Below, one piece after another: positions 45,357-54,569 of a stretch of 64,000 bases of DNA. Where the stretch lies: assembly GCA_049671745.1 (NCBI GenBank), contig JBATVL010000018.1:28280-92279 (forward strand), in the 5' to 3' direction. The notes below the pieces were generated by a model. It worked only from the letters and a program-made list of their open reading frames with translations, was not told the DNA's origin and made no database searches. Position 1 is the first letter of the stretch; every line of letters begins with the position of its first letter. Position numbers and translations under genes: made by a program. This stretch comes from SNAP01 sp049671745. GTDB taxonomy: Bacteria > Bacteroidota > Bacteroidia > Bacteroidales > Marinifilaceae.

Positions 45357-45884
45357 GTGAAAGATAATCTAGAAGATATACTAAAACAAGCACAAAAAGG
45401 AAAGAAGAAAGCGTTTGGTCAATTATATAATATATATGCTAAACAATTATTTCCTTTATGCATAAGGTATTCTAGAACTAGAGAAGAAGCGGAAGATAAT
45501 TTACAGGAAGCCTTTATTGTTGTATTCAAAAAGATTAAAAGTTATAAAGCTAAAGGAAGTTTTGATGGATGGATAAAAAGGCTTTTTATTAATCAATGTT
45601 TGGGAGAAATCAGAAAACCTAATATAATAACAAATGAAAAAACTTATAATGATACTGCAGATGATGATGAAGAAGAGATTATCTCAATTGAAGCCCTTTC
45701 AATTATAGAATTAATACAAGAACTTCCAACACAATACCGTATTGTTTTTAATATGTATATTCTAGACTCGTATTCTCATAAAGAAATAAGCAAAGAATTA
45801 TCTATTAGTATTGGCACCTCAAAATCTAACCTTTCTAGAGCCAAACAAATATTAAGAAAGAGAATTAAAGAAATTGATAGATGA
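45357..45884 (+). CDS. ECF-type RNA polymerase sigma factor
   Basis: A 175-aa extracytoplasmic-function sigma factor. Region 2 is seen in SRTREEAEDNLQEAFIVVF and YKAKGSFDGWIKRLFINQCL; region 4 in LPTQYRIVFNMYILDSYSHK followed by the helix-turn-helix SIGTSKSNLSRAKQIL. No ATG is available; GTG at 45357 (or TTG just before it) is the start. Its end overlaps the next gene by four bases (ATGA). It probably controls envelope genes under the partner protein encoded next. Confidence 0.9.
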   Translation: MKDNLEDILKQAQKGKKKAFGQLYNIYAKQLFPLCIRYSRTREEAEDNLQEAFIVVFKKIKSYKAKGSFDGWIKRLFINQCLGEIRKPNIITNEKTYNDTADDDEEEIISIEALSIIELIQELPTQYRIVFNMYILDSYSHKEISKELSISIGTSKSNLSRAKQILRKRIKEIDR

Positions 45885-47032
45885 GCAAAGATATATTTAA
45901 GGACAACATTAACAAAAAATTTGATAATCTTGAAATTGAGCCCCCAAGTGAACTATGGCTTAATATTGAGAAAAGTATTTATAATTATAAACGAAAGAAA
46001 ATAATAATATATACTATTATTAGTGGAATGGCAGCAAGTGTATTACTAGCAATAACTTTCAATTATACCCTCTTACAAGAAGAAAGAATAATAGACTATC
46101 AAATTAAATACTCAAGTCTAATAAACAAATCAAAACCTGTAATTAGAAAACATTTGTATGCGGAGCTTGCTCCAATTTTATATATCAATGCCAAAAGAAG
46201 AATAGAGAGGAAGAAAATAACTCCATTTAAAGGCCTTAAGAACATTTATAAGCCTATAAAATCTAATATATATACTAGTTATACAATTCCTATAACAAAC
46301 TATGAATATAGAAATAAATACATAATTGATTATTCAGAGGATAATAATAAAAATAAATTACAAGTAGGTATAAAGATGGCTTCTAGTAATAAGTCTTATA
46401 CAAATGGAGCAGCATTGAATACAAATTTAGCAATGGCTAATTTAAAGAGTGATTACTCAATTATAGAACAAGAAATACCTAAATCAGAGGTAAATCTTCA
46501 TACAAATATAAATTTATCTATAGAATATGCATTAGGAGAGAAATTAAGTTTGTCTTCAGGTATAGGCTATCTAGGATTTTCTAATAAACGCAATACTGGT
46601 TTTGCCTACTCTGAATTAAACCAACTGTTTAATGATGAAAATTTTATAAAAAAATATAATAATGCAGATATAAGCGAGATAAATCAAAATTTTAGTTTCA
46701 TTGAAATACCTCTACTTATAAAATACACTTTAATTAATAAAAAAATATCATTATTCGCTACTGCTGGAATAGGAATAGATTTCTTGATTAAGAATAAATC
46801 TGAAATTATTTTTGAGAATAAAAATAAGATTTCTACACAAGCTAAAGATATTATGAGAGTACCTACATGCAGTATTATTGGAATAGGTTTAAGTACACCT
46901 GTATATAAATCTATATATATAAATGCAGAGGCACAATACAGGTATTACATTAAAAACATATCAAATAATGAAGCAATATCCATTAAACAAAACATGCCTA
47001 ATATAAGTATAGGGTTAAGTTTCAAGATATAA
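45881..47032 (+). CDS. Anti-sigma-like N-terminus with beta-barrel C-terminus
   Basis: A 383-aa protein, coupled to the sigma factor. The first 38 residues (including EIEPPSELWLNIEKSI) look like the sigma-binding part of Bacteroidota anti-sigma proteins. A membrane segment follows (IIIYTIISGMAASVLLAITF). From about residue 200 on it resembles an outer-membrane beta-barrel of the porin-like family (LNLSIEYALGEKLSLSSGIGY, and FIEIPLLIKYTL), ending in phenylalanine-lysine-isoleucine. The combination of cytoplasmic, inner-membrane and barrel parts in one chain suggests a sensor joining both membranes; this is inference. Confidence 0.8.
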   Translation: MSKDIFKDNINKKFDNLEIEPPSELWLNIEKSIYNYKRKKIIIYTIISGMAASVLLAITFNYTLLQEERIIDYQIKYSSLINKSKPVIRKHLYAELAPILYINAKRRIERKKITPFKGLKNIYKPIKSNIYTSYTIPITNYEYRNKYIIDYSEDNNKNKLQVGIKMASSNKSYTNGAALNTNLAMANLKSDYSIIEQEIPKSEVNLHTNINLSIEYALGEKLSLSSGIGYLGFSNKRNTGFAYSELNQLFNDENFIKKYNNADISEINQNFSFIEIPLLIKYTLINKKISLFATAGIGIDFLIKNKSEIIFENKNKISTQAKDIMRVPTCSIIGIGLSTPVYKSIYINAEAQYRYYIKNISNNEAISIKQNMPNISIGLSFKI

Positions 47033-47040
47033 TTAGATTA

Positions 47041-49653
47041 CTAATCTAAAGGTATATCAATAGAGAATATACTACCTATATTAGGTAAGGACTCTACATT
47101 TAACTCATACTCCATGATATCAGCCAATCCCTTACAAATAGATAAACCTAAGCCTACTCCATTAGTGAAATCATCTAACTGCTTAAATCTATCGAAAATC
47201 TTATATAAGTGATCCTCAGAGATACCTATACCTGTATCTTTTATAAATAAAGAAATATGACTATTATCTAATAGTACAGCACCTATTTCTACACTACCTT
47301 TTGAGGTATATTTAATGGCATTACTTAAAAAATTATTCAATATCTGAGTTACTCTTTTCTTATCAGTATTAATAACAAGATCTTCATCCAAGGGAACAAA
47401 TACTAGTTCAAAAGCATAAGTATCATCCTTCATAGTTAAATAAAGATCTTCCAACAAAGTATTTATACTAATATCAGCATAGTCAATCTGAATAGATTTT
47501 GCTTCTATCAATGACAAATCAAGAATATCAGTAATTAATTGCAATAACACCTCACTGTTTTTATGAATTGTATCAGCAAATTCTGTCTTCTCTTTAATTG
47601 AATACAAATCATCAGTAATAAGATTAGAGAAGCCCATAATCGAATTCATAGGTGTTCTTATCTCATGACTCATATTAGCCAAGAATGCAGATTTTAGTCT
47701 ATCAGATTCTTCTGCTTTTTCCTTAGCCTTTATAAGATCTAGATGTACACGATGACTTTCTGTAACGTCCTGAACATGTCCATATAATTTTATAAGATGA
47801 TTATTAGAATAATGACAAGAAGCCTTAACCAGTAACCAAATATCACCAGTCTCTTTCTTTAAGCGTATTGTTATTTCAGAATCCTTTCCATATTTAATCA
47901 TGGTTCTTACACCAGTCATAACCTTAAGCTGATCTTCTTTATCTAATATTTTAAGTAAGTCATTTATACTAGGATTATTTCCTAAGGCATTTTTATCTAA
48001 ATCATCAGAATAAAGTTCATGAATAACTAATTTTTGAGAATCCACAAAATATTCCCAATAGCCTAATTTAGCAAGTTTAGCTGTTCGTTTTAAGCGTTCA
48101 CGACTATCAATAATTTGCTGTTCTTTGCGCTTAAGCTCTGTAATATCCTGAATATTTCCTACATAATTTACAATTTCATTATTCTTATCTCTTTTACAAT
48201 AAACTGTATCTTTTATGTATTTTACTTGACCGTTATTTGCAAGTATCTTATATGTAATAGAATGAACATCTCCCTCTTGCAATGTTTCTAAAAAGGTAAT
48301 AAGCTCCTCGTGACTTTCTTTAAATATATGAGAAAGAACAAATTCAGGAGTAAGTTTCACTTCATTAGGTTCATATCCAAAAATATTAAAAACCTCATCA
48401 GACCAAATAATTTCTAACTTATCTGTACTTAATTCCCATGTTCCAATCTTAGCTGTCTTCTGTGCTTCTCTTAATCGTTGTTCGCTTAAACGAATCTTTT
48501 CTTCCGCCATTTTACTGTAGGTTATATCCTGAGTTGTTCCAATAAATTTGATTATTTTGCCTTGCTTATTTTTTATACTATATGCATGCTCCTCTATATA
48601 CTTCAACTTGCCTTTAAATGTATGTATTCTACAAGTGGTAGTAGAACTTCCTCCAGAGTAAAGTGTTTCAAGATGTCTTTTTACATAATCAAGATCGTCT
48701 TCATGTATTTTACTTAAGAATAAATCAGTATTACCAGGATTCTCTGCATGTGTAGTCTCAAAAATTCTATATAACTCATTAGACCAAAAAGATGTGCCGT
48801 TCTCTAGATTAACCTCCCAGTTACCTAACATTGTAAGCTGTTGAGCTGTTCTCAATCTATTCTCACTAATCTTAAGTTTCTGCTCTGCCAACTTGCGTTC
48901 TGTTATATCAAATATGACACCAATTATCTTTAGAGCCTTATTATTTGAATCTCTACCTGATGCAGCACCTTTAGAGCTAATCCAAATAATATCACCATCT
49001 GGTTTTATATATCTATAATCACAAGAATACACTGGAATTTGTCCGTTAACACATGCTGATATAGCTTTTTTAACATTATCAATATCATCAGCATGAATAT
49101 TCCTTCTCCAATAAGCTTGTGTAAGAGGTATTTCTTCAGACAATTTAGCTATTCTATATACATTAGGACTAATAACAGAAATATCTTTATTTACATCCCA
49201 TTCCCAGATACCCATATCTATAGTATCAACGGCAAAAGAAAGTCTGTCTTTATGTATTTTAAGATCCATTTGAGATTCTCTAAGTTCCGAAATGTCTTGA
49301 ATTATTCCTTGTATAAGATCTAGATTTCCTTCCTTATCAAGCTTCTTAGAAACAATAATTTTAAGATGTTTTATATTTCCATTTGACGATTTTAATCTAA
49401 ATTCAAAATCATAATTAAGATTATTAACTCCGCTATTATTGTTTATAATATTAGCTATTCTTTCTTTATCATCTTCATATACAAAATTAAAGAAATGCTC
49501 AAAATCAAGCCCTGCACTATAATCCTCTTCTAGACAAAGAGACATCAATTTTTTAGAATAATCGAATTTTGTAGTTTTGTAATCATATGTCCAGTACCCA
49601 ATCTTTGCTAATCTCTGAATATCAGAGATCACATCTTCATTACTTAAATTCAT
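47041..49653 (-). CDS. Multi-PAS histidine kinase
   Basis: An 870-aa kinase without a membrane segment. Five PAS/PAC units follow one another (each begins like LAKIGYWTYDY, MGIWEWDV, LGNWEVNL, IGTWELST, LGYWEYFV). The HisKA phospho-accepting His is near residue 655 (NMSHEIRTPMNS), and the ATPase domain has the N-box NNFLSNAIKY, G1 IKDTGIGIS, F-box and G2 GVGLGLSI. No receiver domain and no response-regulator gene nearby, so it is an orphan. It may sense redox, light or small molecules in the cytoplasm; ligands cannot be told from sequence. Its end is eight bases from the convergent gene. Confidence 0.93.
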   Translation of the reverse strand: MNLSNEDVISDIQRLAKIGYWTYDYKTTKFDYSKKLMSLCLEEDYSAGLDFEHFFNFVYEDDKERIANIINNNSGVNNLNYDFEFRLKSSNGNIKHLKIIVSKKLDKEGNLDLIQGIIQDISELRESQMDLKIHKDRLSFAVDTIDMGIWEWDVNKDISVISPNVYRIAKLSEEIPLTQAYWRRNIHADDIDNVKKAISACVNGQIPVYSCDYRYIKPDGDIIWISSKGAASGRDSNNKALKIIGVIFDITERKLAEQKLKISENRLRTAQQLTMLGNWEVNLENGTSFWSNELYRIFETTHAENPGNTDLFLSKIHEDDLDYVKRHLETLYSGGSSTTTCRIHTFKGKLKYIEEHAYSIKNKQGKIIKFIGTTQDITYSKMAEEKIRLSEQRLREAQKTAKIGTWELSTDKLEIIWSDEVFNIFGYEPNEVKLTPEFVLSHIFKESHEELITFLETLQEGDVHSITYKILANNGQVKYIKDTVYCKRDKNNEIVNYVGNIQDITELKRKEQQIIDSRERLKRTAKLAKLGYWEYFVDSQKLVIHELYSDDLDKNALGNNPSINDLLKILDKEDQLKVMTGVRTMIKYGKDSEITIRLKKETGDIWLLVKASCHYSNNHLIKLYGHVQDVTESHRVHLDLIKAKEKAEESDRLKSAFLANMSHEIRTPMNSIMGFSNLITDDLYSIKEKTEFADTIHKNSEVLLQLITDILDLSLIEAKSIQIDYADISINTLLEDLYLTMKDDTYAFELVFVPLDEDLVINTDKKRVTQILNNFLSNAIKYTSKGSVEIGAVLLDNSHISLFIKDTGIGISEDHLYKIFDRFKQLDDFTNGVGLGLSICKGLADIMEYELNVESLPNIGSIFSIDIPLD

Positions 49654-49756
49654 AAATCAAAATATTAGAATACATCTTATATATATAAATACAAACGTAC
49701 AAAATTAATTTATGTTCTATTAATCTTTAAATAATTTATTTTGATAAAGAAACATA

Positions 49757-50965
49757 TTAATCAAACAAAATCAAATAAGTTATAAAAGCTTGTTGTGATT
49801 TAGGATACGACAAAGGAAGGAATCCGCTTTTAAGCAAAGAATCAGACGTAATAATTGGGTAATCTTTTCCCTTTTCTTTAAAAAAAGCATCAACATCTGT
49901 AAGGTAATCAGTACGGACAATACCTCTAGCATTAGGATGTAGTTTTTCTTTCAATCTCATAGATAAATATCCCATATTATACCTAAGATTAATTTCTATA
50001 CAGGGCTGTATTTTATAAATATCATCTTCAATGTAGATCATACAATCTACTCCAAAACAAGAATAATATTGCTTAGGAATCACAGATTCCCTTAACGCCA
50101 TAATTATATTACTGTTTACCTCTTTAAGTAAATCAGTTTGTAGAAAATTAGCTAATTTAGGATTCTTCGCCCAAACTGATTCTGTATGAATATAATTCCC
50201 CTTATAATTTCCTTTTGAATCTGTTTCAAAAGAAGTAGTACCCAAGAAACTTATTTCACCATTAGAATCAACAGAATACTGAAAAGATAAATCACAAACT
50301 TTCTCTTTCCATATCTCAGCCATTACATACTTCTGATTCTTTAAAACACCCGAAATCCACTGCTTATTTACTTCTGTAATAACATTAGGTTCTAAAAGAT
50401 ATAAGCCTCTGCCTGAAGAACTCCAAGGAGCTTTCAAAAGAACTCTATCCATAGAATCCACACAAACTTGCACCTCCTCTTGAGATGTACATTTTTGCGG
50501 AATTTCATCTATATTTGGATATAATGAAGAATTAGAATCCTTAATTATAGACTCTAAAACATCTCTTGCAGTAAGTCTACTATACACTTCTTTAAAAGAA
50601 TCTGCCCACTTAGAATTTACTGTATCTTTAAACTCAGAAGAAGTATTATTATAAATATCTCTAAAATAAAAATGAGCAGCTGGACTCCAACCCCAAGGGC
50701 GTAGATAAGATATATTTTCTTTAGGAAGCTCCCTATAAGTAAGAAATTTAGGCATAGTAAAACCTAAAGAATTCATATTCTCTATCCAGGAAGAAGAAAT
50801 GTGATAAGGGACAACAACAACATCATTAGCTTCGGCAAAAAAAGCAGGAAGACAAGCAAGATCTTCCTCCATTTGTCTAAAACGCTTAGGTGGCATATAT
50901 GAAAACACACCGTTGGCAAGGGCCATCTCGCATGTAGAATTAAAAATGTATATATCTGATTTCAC
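49757..50965 (-). CDS. ATP-grasp-like protein, last gene of PerR operon
   Basis: A 402-aa cytoplasmic protein. It has a Lys/Ser-Gly-rich nucleotide loop typical of ATP-grasp enzymes (LLKAPWSSSGRGL) and the metal/acid segment PCIEINLRYNMGYLS, whose E-x-N-x-R pattern is the usual ATP-grasp catalytic set. Such enzymes join a carboxylate to an amine or thiol with ATP. The start is GTG at 50963-50965, overlapping the activator gene stop (TAGTG). Co-expressed with a dehydratase-like pair; substrate unknown. Confidence 0.75.
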   Translation of the reverse strand: MKSDIYIFNSTCEMALANGVFSYMPPKRFRQMEEDLACLPAFFAEANDVVVVPYHISSSWIENMNSLGFTMPKFLTYRELPKENISYLRPWGWSPAAHFYFRDIYNNTSSEFKDTVNSKWADSFKEVYSRLTARDVLESIIKDSNSSLYPNIDEIPQKCTSQEEVQVCVDSMDRVLLKAPWSSSGRGLYLLEPNVITEVNKQWISGVLKNQKYVMAEIWKEKVCDLSFQYSVDSNGEISFLGTTSFETDSKGNYKGNYIHTESVWAKNPKLANFLQTDLLKEVNSNIIMALRESVIPKQYYSCFGVDCMIYIEDDIYKIQPCIEINLRYNMGYLSMRLKEKLHPNARGIVRTDYLTDVDAFFKEKGKDYPIITSDSLLKSGFLPLSYPKSQQAFITYLILFD

Positions 50966-51732
50966 TACGCTCTTTTTGATAATAACTCACCGTAAACACA
51001 ACATCCTATAGCACCGTTAAACTGGCTATCTTCAAGAGGAATAACCTCAGAATAGTCGTTCTCTAAGAAATGAAGTACTGCCGCATTAGCTGCCACACCT
51101 CCACCTACATAAAGTCGTTTACCCGAATATGAAGAAAGAATAGTTTTCAATCTTCTATATAAAGAAAAATTAACCCCAGAACACAATCTATCTATCTTTA
51201 TGCCCTCAGCAATCTTACCTATAAGCTCCGACTCCGAAAAAACAGCACAAGTAGAATTAAGATTCACAGGATTATCAGAATGTTTAGCCAACTCATCTAA
51301 AGAAACCTCAAGCACATTAGCCATATTTTCAAGATATCGCCCGCAAGAAGCTGCACATTTATCATTCAAATCAAGATTTGTCAAAACGGCATCCTCTATT
51401 CTCATTACCTTTACATCCTGCCCACCTATATCAAGAAGAATAAAATCCTTCTCACCCGTCTGCCAGCAAGCGCCCATAGCATGAGCCTTCAACTCGTTAA
51501 TAGCCGTAAAAGATGATATATTAGTATTATTTCTACCATAACCTGTAGAAACAAATATATCTGGTTTAATATCAGTTAATCTAGATAAATCGAAATGTAA
51601 ACTTCCATCGAAAGAACAATAATCTCTATAAAATTGCATAGTAGAAACCTGCTTTCTGAAAAGGACTTTCTTATCCTCCATTATCAGCAATTTAACGGCT
51701 CTACTGCCCATATCAGCACCTAATATCTTCAT
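50965..51732 (-). CDS. BadF/HgdC-type ATP-dependent activator
   Basis: A 255-aa activator of 2-hydroxyacyl-CoA dehydratases or related enzymes (ASKHA fold). ATP-site motifs: GADMGSRAVKLL near the start, DIGGQDVKVM and GGGVAANAAVL. The iron-sulphur cysteines are in DKCAASCGRYLE and STCAVFSESELI, matching the two used in HgdC to hold one [4Fe-4S] across a dimer. It injects a low-potential electron with ATP hydrolysis and is very oxygen-sensitive. Overlaps both neighbours (TAATG and TAGTG), so the operon is tightly coupled. Confidence 0.88.
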   Translation of the reverse strand: MKILGADMGSRAVKLLIMEDKKVLFRKQVSTMQFYRDYCSFDGSLHFDLSRLTDIKPDIFVSTGYGRNNTNISSFTAINELKAHAMGACWQTGEKDFILLDIGGQDVKVMRIEDAVLTNLDLNDKCAASCGRYLENMANVLEVSLDELAKHSDNPVNLNSTCAVFSESELIGKIAEGIKIDRLCSGVNFSLYRRLKTILSSYSGKRLYVGGGVAANAAVLHFLENDYSEVIPLEDSQFNGAIGCCVYGELLSKRA

Positions 51733-52739
51733 TAAATATTCTCCTTAAATAATTTTCTATCCTTTATCATATCAAGAAAAGCCTCTAACCTTAATTGAGT
51801 ACGAGCATCAATCTCCCTACTCTTATCACCCTCTATATGCAAAACAGGAACATCCAGTTTTTGTTTAAGCACTATATGTTGAGCACTTCTATAACAGAAA
51901 GCCTGAGTATAATGAATAATTGCATCTATCTTCCTCTCCTTTATTTGCCTGTCTATTTCCTTAAAACGATAAAATGTATCATAGGGATATGTGTAGTTAA
52001 GATATTGCTCATATATAGTCTCAGACTCAGAGTGTCTAGGCATAGAGAATTCTCTCTGCACTTCATTATAAACAACTTTAGCATCCTGACTCTCTATAAA
52101 ATCATATATATCTCCTGTAATGGGCGGCACACCTATATAACCAACTCTAATACTAGACTTTTTAGAGCTTCTCTTTCTTACTTCAGAAAGAAACACATCT
52201 ATCTCCTTCTCATACTTGGGAGCATCCAGATTAAAATCACTCATACAAACTTGGTAAAGATGATTCTCCCATCCAGAAACAAGAGTTTCCTGATAAGTAA
52301 GTTTATCAAGTTCAACCACCTTATTTCTTATAGAAGCCAATCTACACCTTACATTCTCAACCTGCTCTAAACTTACACCAAAATGATTCATTAAAGAATC
52401 TAGATTAGTTTTTATACTCTCCTTACTCCTATCAAGAGGAAAAGAAAAAGGATGAATCTTTATGCCTTTAAGCTCCAAAACCTCTGCAAGTACAATAGAA
52501 TTAGAACAATCTCCACCAACCACGGCAAGTATTTCCTTTATTCCTTTATCTATACAAACACCATAAATACCCTTTATCCAAGAGCAATAATTCTGAGGAA
52601 AACCATCTTCTTCAGCTATCTTTATATAATACTCATGATTCTCTGCAGTAACAAATACATTATTCAGATCCAAAGGAGTATATCCAGCAGCCATCAATAT
52701 TTCAACAGGTACAGTAGTTGTAATTCCTATATATTTCAT
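51732..52739 (-). CDS. 2-hydroxyacyl-CoA dehydratase-like / double-cubane-type subunit
   Basis: A 335-aa protein of the HgdB/FldB/DUF family, a two-domain Rossmann-like fold that holds an iron-sulphur cluster. Candidate cluster cysteines are in PQNYCSWIKG, VVGGDCSNS and QAFCYRSAQH. Only one such subunit is here, whereas true dehydratases have two; a homodimer of the double-cubane cluster protein type is an alternative. The start ATG (52737-52739) lies three bases past the perR stop; a GTG directly before is also possible. Paired with its activator and an ATP-grasp protein. Substrate unknown. Confidence 0.8.
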   Translation of the reverse strand: MKYIGITTTVPVEILMAAGYTPLDLNNVFVTAENHEYYIKIAEEDGFPQNYCSWIKGIYGVCIDKGIKEILAVVGGDCSNSIVLAEVLELKGIKIHPFSFPLDRSKESIKTNLDSLMNHFGVSLEQVENVRCRLASIRNKVVELDKLTYQETLVSGWENHLYQVCMSDFNLDAPKYEKEIDVFLSEVRKRSSKKSSIRVGYIGVPPITGDIYDFIESQDAKVVYNEVQREFSMPRHSESETIYEQYLNYTYPYDTFYRFKEIDRQIKERKIDAIIHYTQAFCYRSAQHIVLKQKLDVPVLHIEGDKSREIDARTQLRLEAFLDMIKDRKLFKENI

Positions 52740-52742
52740 CAC

Positions 52743-53165
52743 TTATGCTAATTCTTTCGATTTACATACTCTACAAACACCCTTCAAATATATATGATGT
52801 TCGCTAATCATAAATCCATCAAGACCCATAAATTGAAGCATATTCACATCTACATTAAAATCAAACACACCTTCACATTCGTTACACTTAAAATGACCAT
52901 GTATAGAAGTATCTGCATCATATCTTGTCTCGTTGTCTTCTATATTTATAACAATAGCAACATTGTTTTCTACAAATAATTTTAAAGTATTATATATTGT
53001 AGTTTTAGACAGAGTTGGCATATCACACAACAACTCATTATAGATCATCTCAACTGTAGGATGATTTCTATTCTTAATAAGATACTCTAAAATTCTTATT
53101 CTTTGTAATGAAGGCCTAATTGACTTAGATTTTAAGTAATGCCCAATATTTTCTACTTCTACCAT
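52743..53165 (-). CDS. perR: PerR/Fur-family peroxide regulator
   Basis: A 140-aa Fur-family repressor. It has a winged helix (PSLQRIRILEYLIKN, and TLSKTTIYNTLKLFVEN), a metal site with HGHFKCNECEGVFDF and the second Cys pair GVCRVCKSKELA, the structural zinc set of PerR. The frame starts 54 bases upstream at 53219, but the ATG at 53163-53165 is chosen because the promoter (-33 element at 53217-53220) covers the earlier one. The gene runs directly into the dehydratase-like operon and faces the peroxiredoxin gene; both promoters carry PerR-type boxes. Confidence 0.92.
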   Translation of the reverse strand: MVEVENIGHYLKSKSIRPSLQRIRILEYLIKNRNHPTVEMIYNELLCDMPTLSKTTIYNTLKLFVENNVAIVINIEDNETRYDADTSIHGHFKCNECEGVFDFNVDVNMLQFMGLDGFMISEHHIYLKGVCRVCKSKELA

Positions 53166-53175
53166 AGTTTTTTCT

Positions 53176-53220
53176 TTTGTAATGAGTACAAAAATACATT
53201 CTTTATAATTAATATGCAAA
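53176..53220 (-). promoter_or_regulatory. perR promoter with PerR box
   Basis: On the minus strand TTTG (53220-53217), 20 bases, TATTTTTG (53196-53189): an exact promoter. TTTGTACTCATTACAAA (53192-53176) overlaps the -7 box and start site and differs by one pair from the perfect palindrome at the peroxiredoxin promoter. Auto-regulation is therefore likely. This placement also decides the perR start codon. Confidence 0.8.
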
Positions 53221-53300
53221 TCTGGCCATTTCGTAACAATCTATTTTTCAGTAATGTACAAAAAACATAAATAAAAAGATTAATAAAATATTTAAAAGTA

Positions 53301-53344
53301 TTTGGAAATAAACAAAAAGAATGTACTTTTGTAATGATTACAAA
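53301..53344 (+). promoter_or_regulatory. Peroxiredoxin promoter with perfect PerR box
   Basis: TTTG (53301-53304), 19 bases, TACTTTTG (53324-53331): exact promoter. TTTGTAATGATTACAAA (53328-53344) is a perfect 8-base inverted repeat around one base, overlapping the -7 box, as expected of a repressor that lets go when oxidised. A partial further copy, ACAAATGATTACAAT, follows at 53347. Confidence 0.85.
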
Positions 53345-53380
53345 TAACAAATGATTACAATAACACTAAAAATATAGAAT

Positions 53381-54010
53381 ATGAGCACACTTATAGGTAA
53401 ACAAGCACCAACATTTAGTAGCAACGCTGTAATAAACGGAAATCAAATAACTGAAGGTTATTCATTAGAACAATTCAAAGGTAAACAAGATGTAGTATTC
53501 TTCTTTTACCCTTTAGATTTTACTTTTGTTTGTCCAACAGAACTTATAGCATTTCAAGAAATGTTAGCAGAATTTGAAAAACGTAATGTTGCCGTAGTTG
53601 GTTGTTCTGTAGACTCTGAGTTCTCTCACCTTGCATGGTTACAAACAGAGAAGAAAAATGGTGGTATTAAAGGAGTAACATATCCTATAGTATCAGATTT
53701 AGATAAAACAATCTCTATGAACTTTGGCGTTCTTGCAGGAGAATATTCAGTTGAAGAAGATGGAACATGTAGTTTCTCTGGAGCACCAGTAGCATATAGA
53801 GGCCTTTTCCTTATAGATAAAGCTGGAATAGTTCGTCATTCTGTAGTTAATGATTTACCTTTAGGCCGAAATGTTGAAGAAGCTCTACGTATGGTTGACG
53901 CTTTACATCATTTTGAAGAAGTTGGTGAGGTTTGTCCTGCTAACTGGAATAAAGATAAAAAAGCTATGAAAGCAACACAAGAAGGAGTTGCTGATTACCT
54001 TTCTAACTAG
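53381..54010 (+). CDS. AhpC-type 2-Cys peroxiredoxin
   Basis: A 209-aa cytoplasmic peroxidase that reduces H2O2 and organic peroxides. Peroxidatic Cys51 is in PLDFTFVCPTELIAF and the resolving Cys is in GEVCPANW near residue 173; the family GG-LG and YF motifs regions are seen as KNGGIKGVTYP. No ahpF reductase follows, so thioredoxin may be the donor. Driven by the PerR-boxed promoter, and followed by superoxide reductase. Confidence 0.93.
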   Translation: MSTLIGKQAPTFSSNAVINGNQITEGYSLEQFKGKQDVVFFFYPLDFTFVCPTELIAFQEMLAEFEKRNVAVVGCSVDSEFSHLAWLQTEKKNGGIKGVTYPIVSDLDKTISMNFGVLAGEYSVEEDGTCSFSGAPVAYRGLFLIDKAGIVRHSVVNDLPLGRNVEEALRMVDALHHFEEVGEVCPANWNKDKKAMKATQEGVADYLSN

Positions 54011-54052
54011 TACATATATAAATTAGATACAAAAACACAAAACATACATATT

Positions 54053-54430
54053 ATGAAGATTAACAGATACCAAGATATTGCAGAAATAGAGAACGAAGGA
54101 AAAAAAGATTATATAGACAGACATTCTGCTTTCTTACATTGCGAAGATAACGCAAAAGCTGGAGAGAAATTTGTTGTTAAAGTTAAAGTTGGTGAAATGT
54201 ACCCTCATCCAGATGATTTCGATCATTACATATCATGGATACAATTATGGGATGGCGAAAGAATGTTAGCTCAAGCTTCATTTAACGCAGGTACATTAGG
54301 AAACAGCGCTAACCAAGCAGAGGTTGACTTTTATATCGTTCCTACAAAAAACATGAAATTAACTGCTGCTGCTTATTGCACTAAACATGGTCTTTGGCAC
54401 AGTGATGAAAAAATTATAGAAGTAAAATAA
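54053..54430 (+). CDS. Superoxide reductase (desulfoferrodoxin, neelaredoxin class)
   Basis: A 125-aa enzyme that reduces superoxide to H2O2 without making O2, typical of anaerobes. The single non-haem iron centre has His24, His52 (MYPHPDD), His58 (FDHYISWI), Cys109 and His112 (YCTKHGLWH). There is no N-terminal desulforedoxin domain, so class II. The lysine usually before the first His is Arg23 here. Placed after peroxiredoxin, which removes the H2O2 made. A terminator follows. Confidence 0.92.
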   Translation: MKINRYQDIAEIENEGKKDYIDRHSAFLHCEDNAKAGEKFVVKVKVGEMYPHPDDFDHYISWIQLWDGERMLAQASFNAGTLGNSANQAEVDFYIVPTKNMKLTAAAYCTKHGLWHSDEKIIEVK

Positions 54431-54438
54431 TTACTTTA

Positions 54439-54470
54439 AGAGCTTGCAGTGATGCAAGCTCTTTTTCTTT
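54439..54470 (+). terminator. Terminator after superoxide reductase
   Basis: AGAGCTTGCA (54439-54448) pairs with TGCAAGCTCT (54453-54462) around GTGA, with TTTTTCTTTT behind. Confidence 0.92.
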
Positions 54471-54569
54471 TTAAAAAATCATACTCTAATATTCTTACCA
54501 AAAGAGCTTCCTTCTTCATTCTATCAAATCACCACTAAAGTACCTATCCCATATACTTAAATTTGATTC

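Noticed and set aside
51795..52370. A 191-codon open frame on the plus strand.
   Set aside because: It lies wholly inside the dehydratase-like gene on the other strand, which has clear family motifs. The frame's make-up is typical of an antisense shadow.
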